A stretch of DNA of 64,000 nucleotides from Thiothrix nivea DSM 5205. GTDB taxonomy: Bacteria > Pseudomonadota > Gammaproteobacteria > Thiotrichales > Thiotrichaceae. Of the stretch, positions 8,489-17,515 are shown one piece after another. The stretch is taken from contig NZ_JH651384.1 in assembly GCF_000260135.1 (NCBI RefSeq), forward strand, positions 809,693 through 873,692. The letters run 5' to 3'. Every line of letters begins with the position of its first letter. Within the stretch, counting starts at the first letter, position 1. The position numbers and the translations under genes are program-made. Under the pieces are notes generated by a model that was not told the origin of the DNA, did not search any database, and worked only from the letters and a program-made list of their open reading frames with translations.

Positions 8489-9179
8489 GATTGCGACTCC
8501 GGTTGAGCATCAACAGCGCATACGCCAGCAGCGCCAGACTGAGCAGGTGGAACAGGTTCAGGCCAGCCAGCAGCGGCGGGTAAGGCTTGAGGAATTCCCA
8601 CGCAAAACGTTGCCCCGCGTATACCAACACAAATACATAAAAGCCCTGCGCCTGCCAAAATACTGGATTCCGAGGGTAACGCAGCAGTAAAACCACCAGA
8701 AATGCCAACATGGTCAGGCTTTCGTACAACTGCACAGGATGCCGCTGCACACCATCACCAAAATCGACGCCCCAGGGCAAGCTGGTTTCCGTGCCATAGG
8801 TGAAATCCGGCAGGCCGGCGAGAAAACAGCCTACCCGCCCGACCACAATCAGCATGATCAGACCAGGGACGAAATACAGCCCGGTAGACTGGCGGATTCC
8901 AGCGAAATATTTGAAGGTTTCCGCTGCCACGATCGCGCCGAATACCCCGCCCAACATGCTTTTGGCGACGCCACCCTGCCCTGCGAGGTGCAGGTTGAGC
9001 GTCCCGAACAGCGTACTGCCTGCCGCCAGCCCCAGCAGCAAGGCCAGCAGATAATAATGATGCTGGGAGGAATCGCTAATCCCGGCAGGCCGTGACAGCA
9101 CATATTGGCGACGGAACCACAGGCTGACCAACACCCCACTGACCAGCGCCAGCAAGTCGAACAAGAAGTGCAGCATCAC
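8481..9179 (-). CDS. Prolipoprotein diacylglyceryl transferase (Lgt)-like membrane protein
   Basis: The 232-residue product is a multi-pass membrane protein resembling Lgt, which moves diacylglycerol from phosphatidylglycerol to lipoprotein cysteines. Recognisable pieces are VGRVGCF, RHPVQLYE and QRFAWEFLKP; the last keeps the Arg...Glu pair of Lgt. The usual Lgt signature GRxGNxxNxE is changed, with Cys where the first Asn should be and Ala in place of the second. It is therefore a divergent paralogue rather than the housekeeping enzyme. A GTG at 9179 and an ATG at 9176 are both possible starts; GTG has the better-spaced GGGG. It is coupled to the radical SAM gene downstream. Confidence 0.75.
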   Translation of the reverse strand: MMLHFLFDLLALVSGVLVSLWFRRQYVLSRPAGISDSSQHHYYLLALLLGLAAGSTLFGTLNLHLAGQGGVAKSMLGGVFGAIVAAETFKYFAGIRQSTGLYFVPGLIMLIVVGRVGCFLAGLPDFTYGTETSLPWGVDFGDGVQRHPVQLYESLTMLAFLVVLLLRYPRNPVFWQAQGFYVFVLVYAGQRFAWEFLKPYPPLLAGLNLFHLLSLALLAYALLMLNRSRNHG

Positions 9180-9185
9180 AGCTGT

Positions 9186-9320
9186 TTACCCCGCAGCAAG
9201 AGGAGCAGCGGCCACAGTAATCAACAGAAAACTACCAAACAACAACAAAACCAGTACACCGAAAGACCACAACAACCAAAACAATAAACTTCCTGCCAGC
9301 GGATACGTATGTTCAGACAT
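9186..9320 (-). CDS. 44-residue single-span membrane peptide
   Basis: This small ORF starts at an ATG one base after the stop of the preceding small gene. It encodes MSEHTYPLAG, then about 27 strongly hydrophobic residues (LLFWLLWSFG onward), and ends in APLAAG. Its stop is 6 bases before the GTG start of the Lgt-like gene. Tight packing on both sides and the clean transmembrane composition are the support. No family is recognised. Confidence 0.55.
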   Translation of the reverse strand: MSEHTYPLAGSLLFWLLWSFGVLVLLLFGSFLLITVAAAPLAAG

Positions 9321-9321
9321 A

Positions 9322-9471
9322 TCAGCTGCCTACCGGTGCAGGCGGCTGTTCAGGCGCAGGCGGTGGCTCCACCGGGCGGGAATTATTACTGTAAGGCAAA
9401 CTGGAGCAACCCAACGCAAGCCAGATGGCGACGATACCACCCGTTAACCAGACAAGATATTTTGCTGCCAT
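9322..9471 (-). CDS. 49-residue lipoprotein-like peptide
   Basis: The ATG at 9471 follows a strong GGAGGG ribosome site nine bases upstream. The product has a short hydrophobic leader (VWLTGGIVAIWLALGC), a cysteine at residue 22 in an ALGC context, and a Ser/Asn- and Pro-rich tail (PVEPPPAPEQPPAPVGS). This looks like a minimal lipoprotein with a slightly atypical lipobox. It heads the run of small gene, Lgt-like gene and radical SAM gene, so it may be a substrate or anchor for that pair; this is inference. A TATACT -10-like element lies about 30 bases upstream. Confidence 0.6.
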   Translation of the reverse strand: MAAKYLVWLTGGIVAIWLALGCSSLPYSNNSRPVEPPPAPEQPPAPVGS

Positions 9472-9533
9472 TTCTTCATCCCTCCGTTTTTAGCAGTATA
9501 GCAATATCTGCAAAGGGAAACGGCTGGGTTTCT

Positions 9534-10112
9534 TCAGCGCATCTTTTCCAACGCCAGCCATTGCAGGGCGATGATTGCCAGTGACGCCTGGATTTTACCC
9601 GCACGCAGCCATTCCATCACGATCTGGCGCGGGATAACGGAAACGCGGATGTCTTCGTGCTCGTGCGGCAGGCCATGGATGCCGGTTGGCACGCTAGACA
9701 AATCCACCGGCGCGTAGTAAAGGCTGATGATTTCGGTGGAACCGCCCGCGCTGGGGTAGTAGTCCATAATGTGTTCCAGCGTGTCGACCGTGCAACCGGC
9801 TTCCTCCATGGCTTCGCGGCGGGCTACGTCTTCGTTGCTTTCGCCGTCCTCGACGATGCCGGCGACGATTTCGACCATCCATGCGCCTGCCGGGTCACGC
9901 AGCGCAGCACCGGGGCGGAACTGTTCCACCATCAGCACAGTGTCGGCCTTGGGGTCATGCAGCAATACGGCGACGGCGTTGCGGCGCTCGAAAATTTCAC
10001 GCCTAACCCTACCCGACCAGCCACCTGCAAACAGCTCGTGGCGGAATTCATAGGCGTCGACGCGGAAAAAGCCCTGGTACAGGTTTTGCTGGCTGAGGAT
10101 GTCGAATTTCAT
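9534..10112 (-). CDS. nudF: ADP-ribose pyrophosphatase NudF
   Basis: The 192-residue product has the NudF layout: an N-terminal beta-rich dimerisation segment, MVEQFRPGA, and a full NUDIX box (GIVEDGE then REAMEEAG). The family-typical YYPSAGGSTE loop with its acidic residue follows. It cleaves ADP-ribose to AMP and ribose phosphate. Length is typical. It is the first gene of a leftward run continuing into the small lipoprotein-like gene 62 bases downstream, though that group may have its own promoter. Confidence 0.92.
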   Translation of the reverse strand: MKFDILSQQNLYQGFFRVDAYEFRHELFAGGWSGRVRREIFERRNAVAVLLHDPKADTVLMVEQFRPGAALRDPAGAWMVEIVAGIVEDGESNEDVARREAMEEAGCTVDTLEHIMDYYPSAGGSTEIISLYYAPVDLSSVPTGIHGLPHEHEDIRVSVIPRQIVMEWLRAGKIQASLAIIALQWLALEKMR

Positions 10113-10206
10113 GGTGTAATATCATGGGCAGTGGGTCAAAGGGGCAGTGTGCGGTAGAGGGAAAAGAATTGCAAAAGTAACCCAGCTACGCCGGGTCGCC
10201 CATCCC

Positions 10207-11877
10207 TTACAAAGACTGCCACAACGACGTGAAATCATCCTCATCCTCTTCCAGCGCACGATCCGACAGGGTGGTGAAGCGGAAATAGGCAAACGCCCCC
10301 AGGCATTCATCCAGCAACACCAGCCGCACCCGTTCTTCGCGCTCGGCAAATTCCAACTTGATTTCATCCCCTGCCTGGAAAATGTAGGCAGGCAGGATCA
10401 AGGCCGGGTCTGGCCGTGCGCCCTCGATGCTCGGCAACATCAGGCCATCAACAGGCAGTTTCTGGGTCAAGCCACGGTTGATGACCTGTTGCACTGAAAG
10501 CACCATGACCTTGGTGGAAAGCAATTCCACGCCGCAGCACAAGCCCTTGCCAGCCACAAATTCCATCCACTTGATCACCCCAATCATCCAGACAGAATTT
10601 TCATCGGCCAGATCGCGCAAGCCCACGATTTCACCGACCCGCGCACCGGACTCTTCCTTGCCCTCCCAGCACAGGCCGTAGCCGCCGACACTGGTATTCA
10701 TGACTTTCCAGCTATGGATGCGCGCCCCGTCCTCCTCGCTGACATGCTGGATGACAGCCTGCTGGGCTTCCCCCTCGTCTTCATAATCACCTGACAGGAA
10801 TACATTGAACAGCATGTCTTCCGCTTCGGCGTCTTCGTTGGCTTCAGTCCGCTGGGAATGGCGGATCACCCCCAGCACATCCGTCATGCGCGTCACCATA
10901 CCGATGCTTTCCTTTTTCGGAAAACGGTTGAAACTGCGGTTGCGCACAGCCGTCAAGTGATAAATGACCCGCTTGGCCAGATTACGGCTCAGGCCATCGT
11001 GCAGAATCATGGCAGGGATACCCTTGGCTTCCAGCTCGCGGATATGGTCGTCCATGCAGGCCACCAATACTTTCAGGGTGATGACCCGGACTGTCGGCGA
11101 ATGCGGCAGGTCGCTAATGGGCATCATTACCGCCGGTTCATCGCTGTTGAGCACAGCGGCATGGACATAATCGCCGATCTGTTGCCCACCGGAATCCGGC
11201 GAGATACCCGCCAGATGGGAATGCTTCACAAAATACTGCATCAGGCGGGTCACTTCCCCCTGCCGCAAACTGTAGGGCTTGACCAGCGCCAGCAGGTTCA
11301 TCTGGATGTAACGCGCCTCAATAGTGGGCGCGCCAGGGGAGGGGTCGCGGATTTTTAACTGGTCAACGCCATTTTCCGTCGCCAGCAAATACAGGTGGTG
11401 GATGTCGTGCCACAAAGTTTCGCGGGTACGCACATACACCGAATACGTCAGCAGCAGCACCCGCCCCATGAAATCCAGTGCGCGGTAAATCGTCATTTGG
11501 AGGGCTTTTTTATTGCCTTCCTTTTTAGTCAGCATATCCAGCGCCGCCACCTGATAGGAACCGGCAAACTCCAGCATCAGCGACTGGGTAAGCTCGAAAA
11601 TCTTTTGGCTTTTTTGCGTCAGGGGAAAGGCGCGCGCCTCCAGATGGCGCTGCAATGCCTCCAGGGAAACTTCCACCGCCGGGCGCAGCATTTCGCTGAT
11701 ATTCAGACGGGTCATGGCGGGCAAGGCACGCCGGTTCAAATCCACCAGCCCATGGAAGATGCGCCGGGTGGTCTCGCCGGGGTCTGTCAACGGCAGGCTG
11801 GCTATCCAGGCGCGTGCCTTGCTTTCAGACAGCGGGATGAAACGTTGGTTGGAAACGGGGGCTTCTGCTATCGCCAT
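10207..11877 (-). CDS. PilZ-domain-containing cytoplasmic protein
   Basis: The 556-residue product is mostly helical and soluble for the first 400 residues. A PilZ-like segment follows, with HSWKVMNTSVGGYGL matching the (D/N)xSxxG motif used for cyclic-di-GMP binding. An RxxxR half is not obvious, so ligand binding is uncertain. The chosen ATG at 11877 starts MAIAEAPVS. An upstream in-frame start at 11958 would run through AT-rich DNA that looks like promoter. No partner genes are evident. The role is probably c-di-GMP-linked regulation, but unproven. Confidence 0.7.
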   Translation of the reverse strand: MAIAEAPVSNQRFIPLSESKARAWIASLPLTDPGETTRRIFHGLVDLNRRALPAMTRLNISEMLRPAVEVSLEALQRHLEARAFPLTQKSQKIFELTQSLMLEFAGSYQVAALDMLTKKEGNKKALQMTIYRALDFMGRVLLLTYSVYVRTRETLWHDIHHLYLLATENGVDQLKIRDPSPGAPTIEARYIQMNLLALVKPYSLRQGEVTRLMQYFVKHSHLAGISPDSGGQQIGDYVHAAVLNSDEPAVMMPISDLPHSPTVRVITLKVLVACMDDHIRELEAKGIPAMILHDGLSRNLAKRVIYHLTAVRNRSFNRFPKKESIGMVTRMTDVLGVIRHSQRTEANEDAEAEDMLFNVFLSGDYEDEGEAQQAVIQHVSEEDGARIHSWKVMNTSVGGYGLCWEGKEESGARVGEIVGLRDLADENSVWMIGVIKWMEFVAGKGLCCGVELLSTKVMVLSVQQVINRGLTQKLPVDGLMLPSIEGARPDPALILPAYIFQAGDEIKLEFAEREERVRLVLLDECLGAFAYFRFTTLSDRALEEDEDDFTSLWQSL

Positions 11878-11984
11878 AGGTCTACTATCCGTTATTATTT
11901 TTTCTGTATCACCGCAGTGTAGCAGCATCAAACGCCATGCACGACTACCTTGCGACAATCGCGCATAGCGGCGCAGAAATCCCC

Positions 11985-14438
11985 CTAAGCCTTCAGTAAG
12001 GACATAGGCAAAACATTCAACAAACCACGCAAATTCCAGTAGCCTGCCACACCGACCAGAAGGCTGCCTGCTACCCCACCAACCAACAGCGGTAACAAAT
12101 TCAGTTTCATGTCGAGGTCAAACAGGTAATAACCAAACAGGTTACCGGCAGTCAGAGCCAGCAGCCCAGCCAACACACCCGCCAACGCGCCCAGCAACAG
12201 GAATTCACCCCAGATGCGCCAGCGCAGTTCCGCCCGACCCGCGCCCAGCGATTTGAGGATGGCGATTTCGCGCCGCCGTTCGGCTTTCTGCGATTGCAAG
12301 GCCGCAATCAGCACCACCACGCCCGCTATCAGAGTGAAGACGAAAATGCCCTGTACAGCCATGCTGACCTGCGCGATCAGGGAACGCACCTGCCCGACAA
12401 TCGCCCCCACATCAATCGCGGTCACACTGGGGAACTGGCGGATCATATCCGTCACCAAGGCTTTTTTCGCGCCCAAATGGATGCTGGTGATGTAAGTGCT
12501 GGGCATTTCCCCCAGACTGCCCGGCGCGGCAATGACGAAAAAATTAGGCTGCATACTGTCCCAGCGCACCTCGCGCACACTGGTCACCGTATCGCTCAGG
12601 CGTTGCCCGGCGATGTCGAAAGTCAGCCGGTCACCCATGCCGAAGTGCAGGGTTTCGCCAATGCCTTTTTCGATGGAAAAACCTGCCACGCCCTGGTCAA
12701 ACCATTTGCCCTCCAACAGAGCGTTGCTGGCGGGGAATTCGCTGAATGACGACAGGTTGAATTCGCGCTCCGCCAAGCGCTGGGCGCGCGGATTTTCCAG
12801 CTTGTCGGGGTTAACCGGCGCACCATTGATTTCCACCAGCCGCCCGCGAATCATCGGGTACAAGCTGGTTTTGATACTGTGTTGCGCAAAAAACTGTTCC
12901 AGCGACCTGGCCTCGGCAGGCTGGATATTGATGAGAAAATGGTCTGGTGCATCCGCTGGCAGGGCTTCCTGCCAACGATCCAGCAAGTCGGTACGCACCG
13001 TAGTCAGCAACAGCAAGGAAAACAGCCCGGTGGCGAACACCACCACCAGCAACACGGCGCGGCGTGAACGCCCCAGCGAAGGAATCCAGCGGCTTTGCCA
13101 TTTCCTGCCCACTGCCTGCATCAGACGCAGCGCCGCCACCGACAACGCCCAGAACAGGCCAATACCCACCAGCAAACCTGCCAACAACATGGCGGCCAAT
13201 TGCAAATCCTGCGCTTGCAACCACAACAGGCCGAAAACCGCCACTAACAGACTAGCCAATACCACCCACACCGACTGATGCGGGCGTTGCAATGCCCCCT
13301 GCAAAATCTGCATGGGTGACGTATCCACCAGGCGCAACAACTGCGGCAAGGCAAACCCAAGCAGCAGAATGACTGCCGTCAGCAAACCGGTCAGTGCGGG
13401 CAGCAGGCTAGGCGCGGGCAAATCCTCGCCCACAAACTGGCTCAGCCATGCCGCCAGCCCGAATTGCACGACCAGACCCAGCACAGTGCCCACCACACCC
13501 GCCAGCACTGCCGTCAGCAGCAGCGAAAACGCATGGTCGAACAGTACCCGTTTACGCGACATCCCCATCGCTTTTAACACCGCCACCGCAGACAACTCAC
13601 GCCGCAGCAGGCTGGTGGAAGTCAGCGCCACCGCCGCGCCCGCCAGCACCACGCTCAGCAGCGCCGCCAGCCCGAGGAAACGCCCGGAACGTTGCAAGGT
13701 TTGCTGTACGGATGACAAATCCTCATCCAACGTGCGGATGCGCTCAGTAGGCTTCAGTTCCGCCTCCAGCGTTTTGCGCAATTGCCTAACCGCACCGCCA
13801 TCACCGGCGAACAAGTAATTGAAACTGGCGCGGCTGGCCGGGGTCAACAACCCGGTAGCGGGCAGGTCATCCAGATTCATCAGCACCACCGGCGCAAGCT
13901 GGAACAGATTACTGCTACGATCGGGTTCCTGCGTCAGGACGCGGGCAAGTCTGAAAGTACTGCGGCCAAGCATCACTTCTGCCCCTGCTTGCACACCGAG
14001 TTCCGCAAACAGCCGGGCTTCCGCCCAGATTTCACCCCGGGCGGGCAGCTGGCCAGTCGCCAGTGTTTCCGGCGCATCAGGCGTGGCTGCCGTTTTCAGG
14101 TCGCCACGTAATGGGTAATTGTTGGACACCACCTTGAGCTGGCTCAGTTGCAACTTGTCACCGTGGGAAACCATGCTGGGGAAGCTGATGGTTTCTGCCG
14201 TTTCCAGCCCCAGTGCCTGGCCGCGTTTCAAATAGGCGTTGTCCAGCGGGCGGGCAGAACTCAGTACCAGGTCGCCACCGAGAAGCTGGCGGGCTTGTCC
14301 CTGCATGGCGTTTTCCACCCGGCTGGTGAAGAAGCTGACGGCAGTCACGGCGGTAACGGAAACGATCAGGGCAAGCAGCAGCAGGCGGAGTTCGGGCATA
14401 CGCCAACGCTGTTGCCAGTGGCGGAAGAGCAGGCTCAT
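11985..14438 (-). CDS. ybbP: FtsX-like ABC transporter permease YbbP
   Basis: The 817-residue product has an N-terminal membrane helix, a large periplasmic region, and repeated blocks of FtsX-type helices, including two Val/Leu-rich triplets and a C-terminal RRREIAILKSLGAGRAELR segment. This matches YbbP/MacB-like permeases that work with YbbA. The ATG at 14438 overlaps the YbbA stop in an ATGA junction, so translation is coupled. The divergent tesA completes the common tesA-ybbA-ybbP arrangement. The exported or extracted substrate is not known. Confidence 0.92.
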   Translation of the reverse strand: MSLLFRHWQQRWRMPELRLLLLALIVSVTAVTAVSFFTSRVENAMQGQARQLLGGDLVLSSARPLDNAYLKRGQALGLETAETISFPSMVSHGDKLQLSQLKVVSNNYPLRGDLKTAATPDAPETLATGQLPARGEIWAEARLFAELGVQAGAEVMLGRSTFRLARVLTQEPDRSSNLFQLAPVVLMNLDDLPATGLLTPASRASFNYLFAGDGGAVRQLRKTLEAELKPTERIRTLDEDLSSVQQTLQRSGRFLGLAALLSVVLAGAAVALTSTSLLRRELSAVAVLKAMGMSRKRVLFDHAFSLLLTAVLAGVVGTVLGLVVQFGLAAWLSQFVGEDLPAPSLLPALTGLLTAVILLLGFALPQLLRLVDTSPMQILQGALQRPHQSVWVVLASLLVAVFGLLWLQAQDLQLAAMLLAGLLVGIGLFWALSVAALRLMQAVGRKWQSRWIPSLGRSRRAVLLVVVFATGLFSLLLLTTVRTDLLDRWQEALPADAPDHFLINIQPAEARSLEQFFAQHSIKTSLYPMIRGRLVEINGAPVNPDKLENPRAQRLAEREFNLSSFSEFPASNALLEGKWFDQGVAGFSIEKGIGETLHFGMGDRLTFDIAGQRLSDTVTSVREVRWDSMQPNFFVIAAPGSLGEMPSTYITSIHLGAKKALVTDMIRQFPSVTAIDVGAIVGQVRSLIAQVSMAVQGIFVFTLIAGVVVLIAALQSQKAERRREIAILKSLGAGRAELRWRIWGEFLLLGALAGVLAGLLALTAGNLFGYYLFDLDMKLNLLPLLVGGVAGSLLVGVAGYWNLRGLLNVLPMSLLKA

Positions 14439-15103
14439 ACCAGCCTCCCCTCTTCCATCCGGTAATGTTGCTGGCAACGCGCCGCCAACGTTTCGTCATG
14501 CGTGACCAAGACCAACGTGGTGTGGAATTTTTCCTGCAAGGCAAACAGCAGGTCGCTGATTTCGTGGCCAGTAGCACGGTCGAGGTTACCGGTCGGCTCA
14601 TCCGCAAACAGGATTTGCGGGCGGGTAACGAAAGCGCGCGCCAATGCCACCCGCTGCTGTTCCCCGCCGGACAGCTGGTTAGGGAAATGGCTCATGCGTT
14701 CACCCAACCCAACTTGTTGCAGCGCTGCGCGGGCCAGTTTCTCCTTCTCTCCTTGCCTCCCCAACTCCAACGGCAACATGACATTTTCCAGCGCCGTCAG
14801 ATTTTCCAGCAGATGAAACGACTGGAACACAAACCCAACCTTGCCCAACCGCAGTGCCGCCCGCTGGTCTTCATCCAGCCCGTCCAGCGCCTGCCCGAAC
14901 AGTTGCACCGAACCGCTGCTAGGCAAATCCAGCCCCGCCAGCAAGCCCAGCAGCGTACTCTTGCCGGAGCCGGAGGTGCCGGTAATCGCGACCGATTCCC
15001 CGCTGTCAATTGAGAGGCTGATACCACGGAGAATTTGCAAATCACGCCCGGCTTGCGGGATAGTTTTCACTAGGTTGTCGGTCTGAATGGCTGTGTTATT
15101 CAT
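14435..15103 (-). CDS. ybbA: ABC transporter ATP-binding protein YbbA
   Basis: The 222-residue product is a complete ABC ATPase of the LolD/YbbA group. It has Walker A GTSGSGKST, Q-loop VFQSFHLLENLTALEN, signature LSGGEQQRVALARA, Walker B ILFADEPTGNLD and the H-loop VTHDETLA. It overlaps ybbP by four bases and is divergent from tesA with 18 bases between the two starts, so control elements must overlap the coding ends or leaders. Confidence 0.95.
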   Translation of the reverse strand: MNNTAIQTDNLVKTIPQAGRDLQILRGISLSIDSGESVAITGTSGSGKSTLLGLLAGLDLPSSGSVQLFGQALDGLDEDQRAALRLGKVGFVFQSFHLLENLTALENVMLPLELGRQGEKEKLARAALQQVGLGERMSHFPNQLSGGEQQRVALARAFVTRPQILFADEPTGNLDRATGHEISDLLFALQEKFHTTLVLVTHDETLAARCQQHYRMEEGRLV

Positions 15104-15121
15104 TTTGTAAGGAATCCGTTG

Positions 15122-15760
15122 ATGTTGCGCGTACTGTACCTGATCTTCGCCGCCGTTTGTTTTTTACCGGTCGGGAATACGGTTGTTCTGGCTGATGCGA
15201 CGCCCCCGCCTGCGGACAATTCCCCAACCCTGCTGGTGTGGGGGGATAGCCTGAGCGCGGCCTACGGCATCCCGGTCGACAAGGGTTGGGTAAGTTTGTT
15301 GCAGGGCAAGCTGGACGACCAGTACAAGGTGGTGAATGGCAGTATCAGCGGGGAAACCACCGCAGGCGGCCTGACGCGGCTGCCGGATGCATTAGAGGCA
15401 TTTAAACCGGCTTATGTACTGCTGGAACTGGGCGCAAATGATGGGCTACGCGGCATTGCCCTGGATGAAATGCGCGGCAATCTGGAACAGATGATCAAGC
15501 TTTCACAAGATGCAGGGGCGAAGGTGGTGCTGATCGGCGTCGTGCTGCCACCCAATTTCGGCGCTGTTTTTACCGAAAAATTTGGCACTGCCTATGCGGA
15601 ACTGGCTGAACAACACGAGCTACCGCTGGTTCCCAGCCTGTTGCAGGATGTGGCGGATAACTGGGATTTGATGCAGGCGGATGGGCTGCACCCTGTAGCC
15701 GAGGCGCAGCCGAAGGTGCTGGAGAATGTGCGGAGTGTGCTGGACGGAGTTCTGCACTGA
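15122..15760 (+). CDS. tesA: Periplasmic arylesterase/lysophospholipase TesA
   Basis: TesA is a periplasmic SGNH hydrolase acting on thioesters, aryl esters and lysophospholipids. The 212-residue product has a signal peptide (MLRVLYLIFAAVCFLPVG), block I GDSLSAAYGI with the catalytic Ser, block III GANDGLRG, and block V DGLHP with the Asp-His pair. The ATG at 15122 is preferred over an adjoining TTG at 15119. It is divergent from ybbA, as in many gammaproteobacteria. Confidence 0.95.
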   Translation: MLRVLYLIFAAVCFLPVGNTVVLADATPPPADNSPTLLVWGDSLSAAYGIPVDKGWVSLLQGKLDDQYKVVNGSISGETTAGGLTRLPDALEAFKPAYVLLELGANDGLRGIALDEMRGNLEQMIKLSQDAGAKVVLIGVVLPPNFGAVFTEKFGTAYAELAEQHELPLVPSLLQDVADNWDLMQADGLHPVAEAQPKVLENVRSVLDGVLH

Positions 15761-15849
15761 CCAATGATAACAAGAATTTACAAAAATTCGGCATAACGCA
15801 GTAATTTATGGTATTAATTGGCCATACTCCACACAAGACTGCATTTTTG

Positions 15850-17328
15850 ATGAAAACAACGCCTACCATCCTGATTGTCGACCTCAACAATTTTGCCCGC
15901 TACCCCACCCTCGCCATCGGCTATCTCGTCGCCCCGCTACGTGCCGCCGGTTTTCAGGTGGAAGTGCTGTCCCCACTGGCGCATGGCGCGCCCGCCATGA
16001 CCCACGAACAGCAGGAAACCTGGCTGGAACACGCCAAGCGCCGCCTGTATTTTTCCACCCACCCGTTGATGCAGCGCCTGCACGAACCGTTACGCGCAGC
16101 CTACGCCCGTCGCAGTTTCCGCGCCCATCCGCCCACCCTGGCCATGCTGGAACAACGCCTGCAACACAACCCGCCCGACATCATCCTGTTGTCAGCTTAT
16201 CTGGAACACTTGCCCACCGTGACGTGGATTGGGCAACAAGCCAGCCAGCGGGGGGTTCCGGTCTTGCTGGGCGGCCCGGCTTTCACCCACCCGCAAACCA
16301 TCCAGGCGTGGCGTCAACTGGAAGGCATCAGTGCCATTTTCGCCGGGGAAGCCGATTTCGTGATCACGGAACTGGTCAAAGCGATACTGGAGGGGCAGGA
16401 TTTGCAGGCATGGGCAGGCGTTTCCAGCAGTAGCAGCGAAAATCTGGACGCTGCCCCGCCACTGCAAGGTCTGGAACGCCTGCCCATGCCCGATTTCAGC
16501 GATTTCCCGTGGGAACGCTACCCGCACCGCATTATCCCGGTGATGACCGGGCGCGGCTGTAGCTGGAATGTGTGCACATTTTGCAGCGACGTGATTACCA
16601 GCAACGGGCGCACGTTCCGTTCCCGTCCATTAGCAAAAATTCTGGATGAGCTGCGCCAGCAGGCGGAACGTTATCAGGCGCGCGATTTCATTTTCCTCGA
16701 CCTCAAACTCAACTCCGACCTGGAGGTTTGGCATGGGCTGATCGACAACATCCAGCAAACTGTACCGGGTGCGCGCTGGATCGCTACCGTGCATGTCGAT
16801 GGCAAGGGTGAAAACGGGCTGGATGCGGCCACATTGCAGGCAGCCAAAATGTCTGGCCTGACCCGCATCAGTTTCGGTCTGGAAACCGGTAGCCAGCCAT
16901 TGGCACGGCGCATGGGCAAAGGCACGCGGGTGGAACGCAATGCACAGTTTATTCAGGATGCGCACCGGGCGGGTTTGAGCGTGCGTTGTTCGATGATGTT
17001 GGGTTACCCCGGCGAAACAGCGGATGATCTGCGCGCTACCCTCGAATTCTTGCAAACCCATCAGGCACAACTTGACCGTATCCGCCCTGCCCGTTTCAAG
17101 GCGATCCCCGGAACCCGTTTTGAACGGCTGTATCACAATCGCCCCAGCCGTTTTGCGGGCATTGATGTGCAAGGCTGGAATTACCGGCTGGCGCGCGCTG
17201 ATTACCGCAACCGTAACACGCGTTGCCCAGTTTACCGTAAGGTGAAACGCGACATCCTCTCGACCATCCACGCCATCAACAGCCAGCCCTTGCGGGATGA
17301 TGCGCGCCAGTTTGACGGGTTGATGTGA
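15850..17328 (+). CDS. B12-binding-type radical SAM protein
   Basis: The 492-residue product has an N-terminal Rossmann-like cobalamin-binding region (TILIVDLNNFARYP; LGGPAFTHPQ), then a radical SAM core. The cluster motif is GCSWNVCTFC, spaced CX4CX2C (Cys237, Cys242, Cys245) rather than the usual CX3CX2C. SMMLGYPGET later in the core fits the barrel. I start at the ATG at 15850, where the domain begins; an upstream start at 15808 adds 14 unlikely residues. The modified substrate is unknown, and neighbours give no clear hint. Confidence 0.8.
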   Translation: MKTTPTILIVDLNNFARYPTLAIGYLVAPLRAAGFQVEVLSPLAHGAPAMTHEQQETWLEHAKRRLYFSTHPLMQRLHEPLRAAYARRSFRAHPPTLAMLEQRLQHNPPDIILLSAYLEHLPTVTWIGQQASQRGVPVLLGGPAFTHPQTIQAWRQLEGISAIFAGEADFVITELVKAILEGQDLQAWAGVSSSSSENLDAAPPLQGLERLPMPDFSDFPWERYPHRIIPVMTGRGCSWNVCTFCSDVITSNGRTFRSRPLAKILDELRQQAERYQARDFIFLDLKLNSDLEVWHGLIDNIQQTVPGARWIATVHVDGKGENGLDAATLQAAKMSGLTRISFGLETGSQPLARRMGKGTRVERNAQFIQDAHRAGLSVRCSMMLGYPGETADDLRATLEFLQTHQAQLDRIRPARFKAIPGTRFERLYHNRPSRFAGIDVQGWNYRLARADYRNRNTRCPVYRKVKRDILSTIHAINSQPLRDDARQFDGLM

Positions 17329-17332
17329 GCTG

Positions 17333-17515
17333 TTACTGGATGTTTGCTGGCCGTGACGCCTTCATGTCTTCGCCCAGGGACATATCCCGCCGTTGCTGGC
17401 GGTAGGCATGTTCCAGTTCTTTCAGCCGCCCATTGCGCTTGCACCAGGTGAATGCACCGATGGAAGCAGCTGCGCAGGCCAAAACGCCCACCATTACCAC
17501 CCAGAATCCTGCCAT
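17333..17515 (-). CDS. 60-residue membrane protein, PspB-like size
   Basis: This short gene has a good AGGAGA site before the ATG at 17515. The product has one transmembrane helix (GFWVVMVGVLACAAASIGAF) followed by a charged, probably helical tail (RLKELEHAYRQQRRDMSLGE). That topology recalls PspB-type membrane stubs, but I see no diagnostic motif. It converges with the radical SAM gene 4 bases away and overlaps the end of another short leftward ORF. Confidence 0.6.
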   Translation of the reverse strand: MAGFWVVMVGVLACAAASIGAFTWCKRNGRLKELEHAYRQQRRDMSLGEDMKASRPANIQ

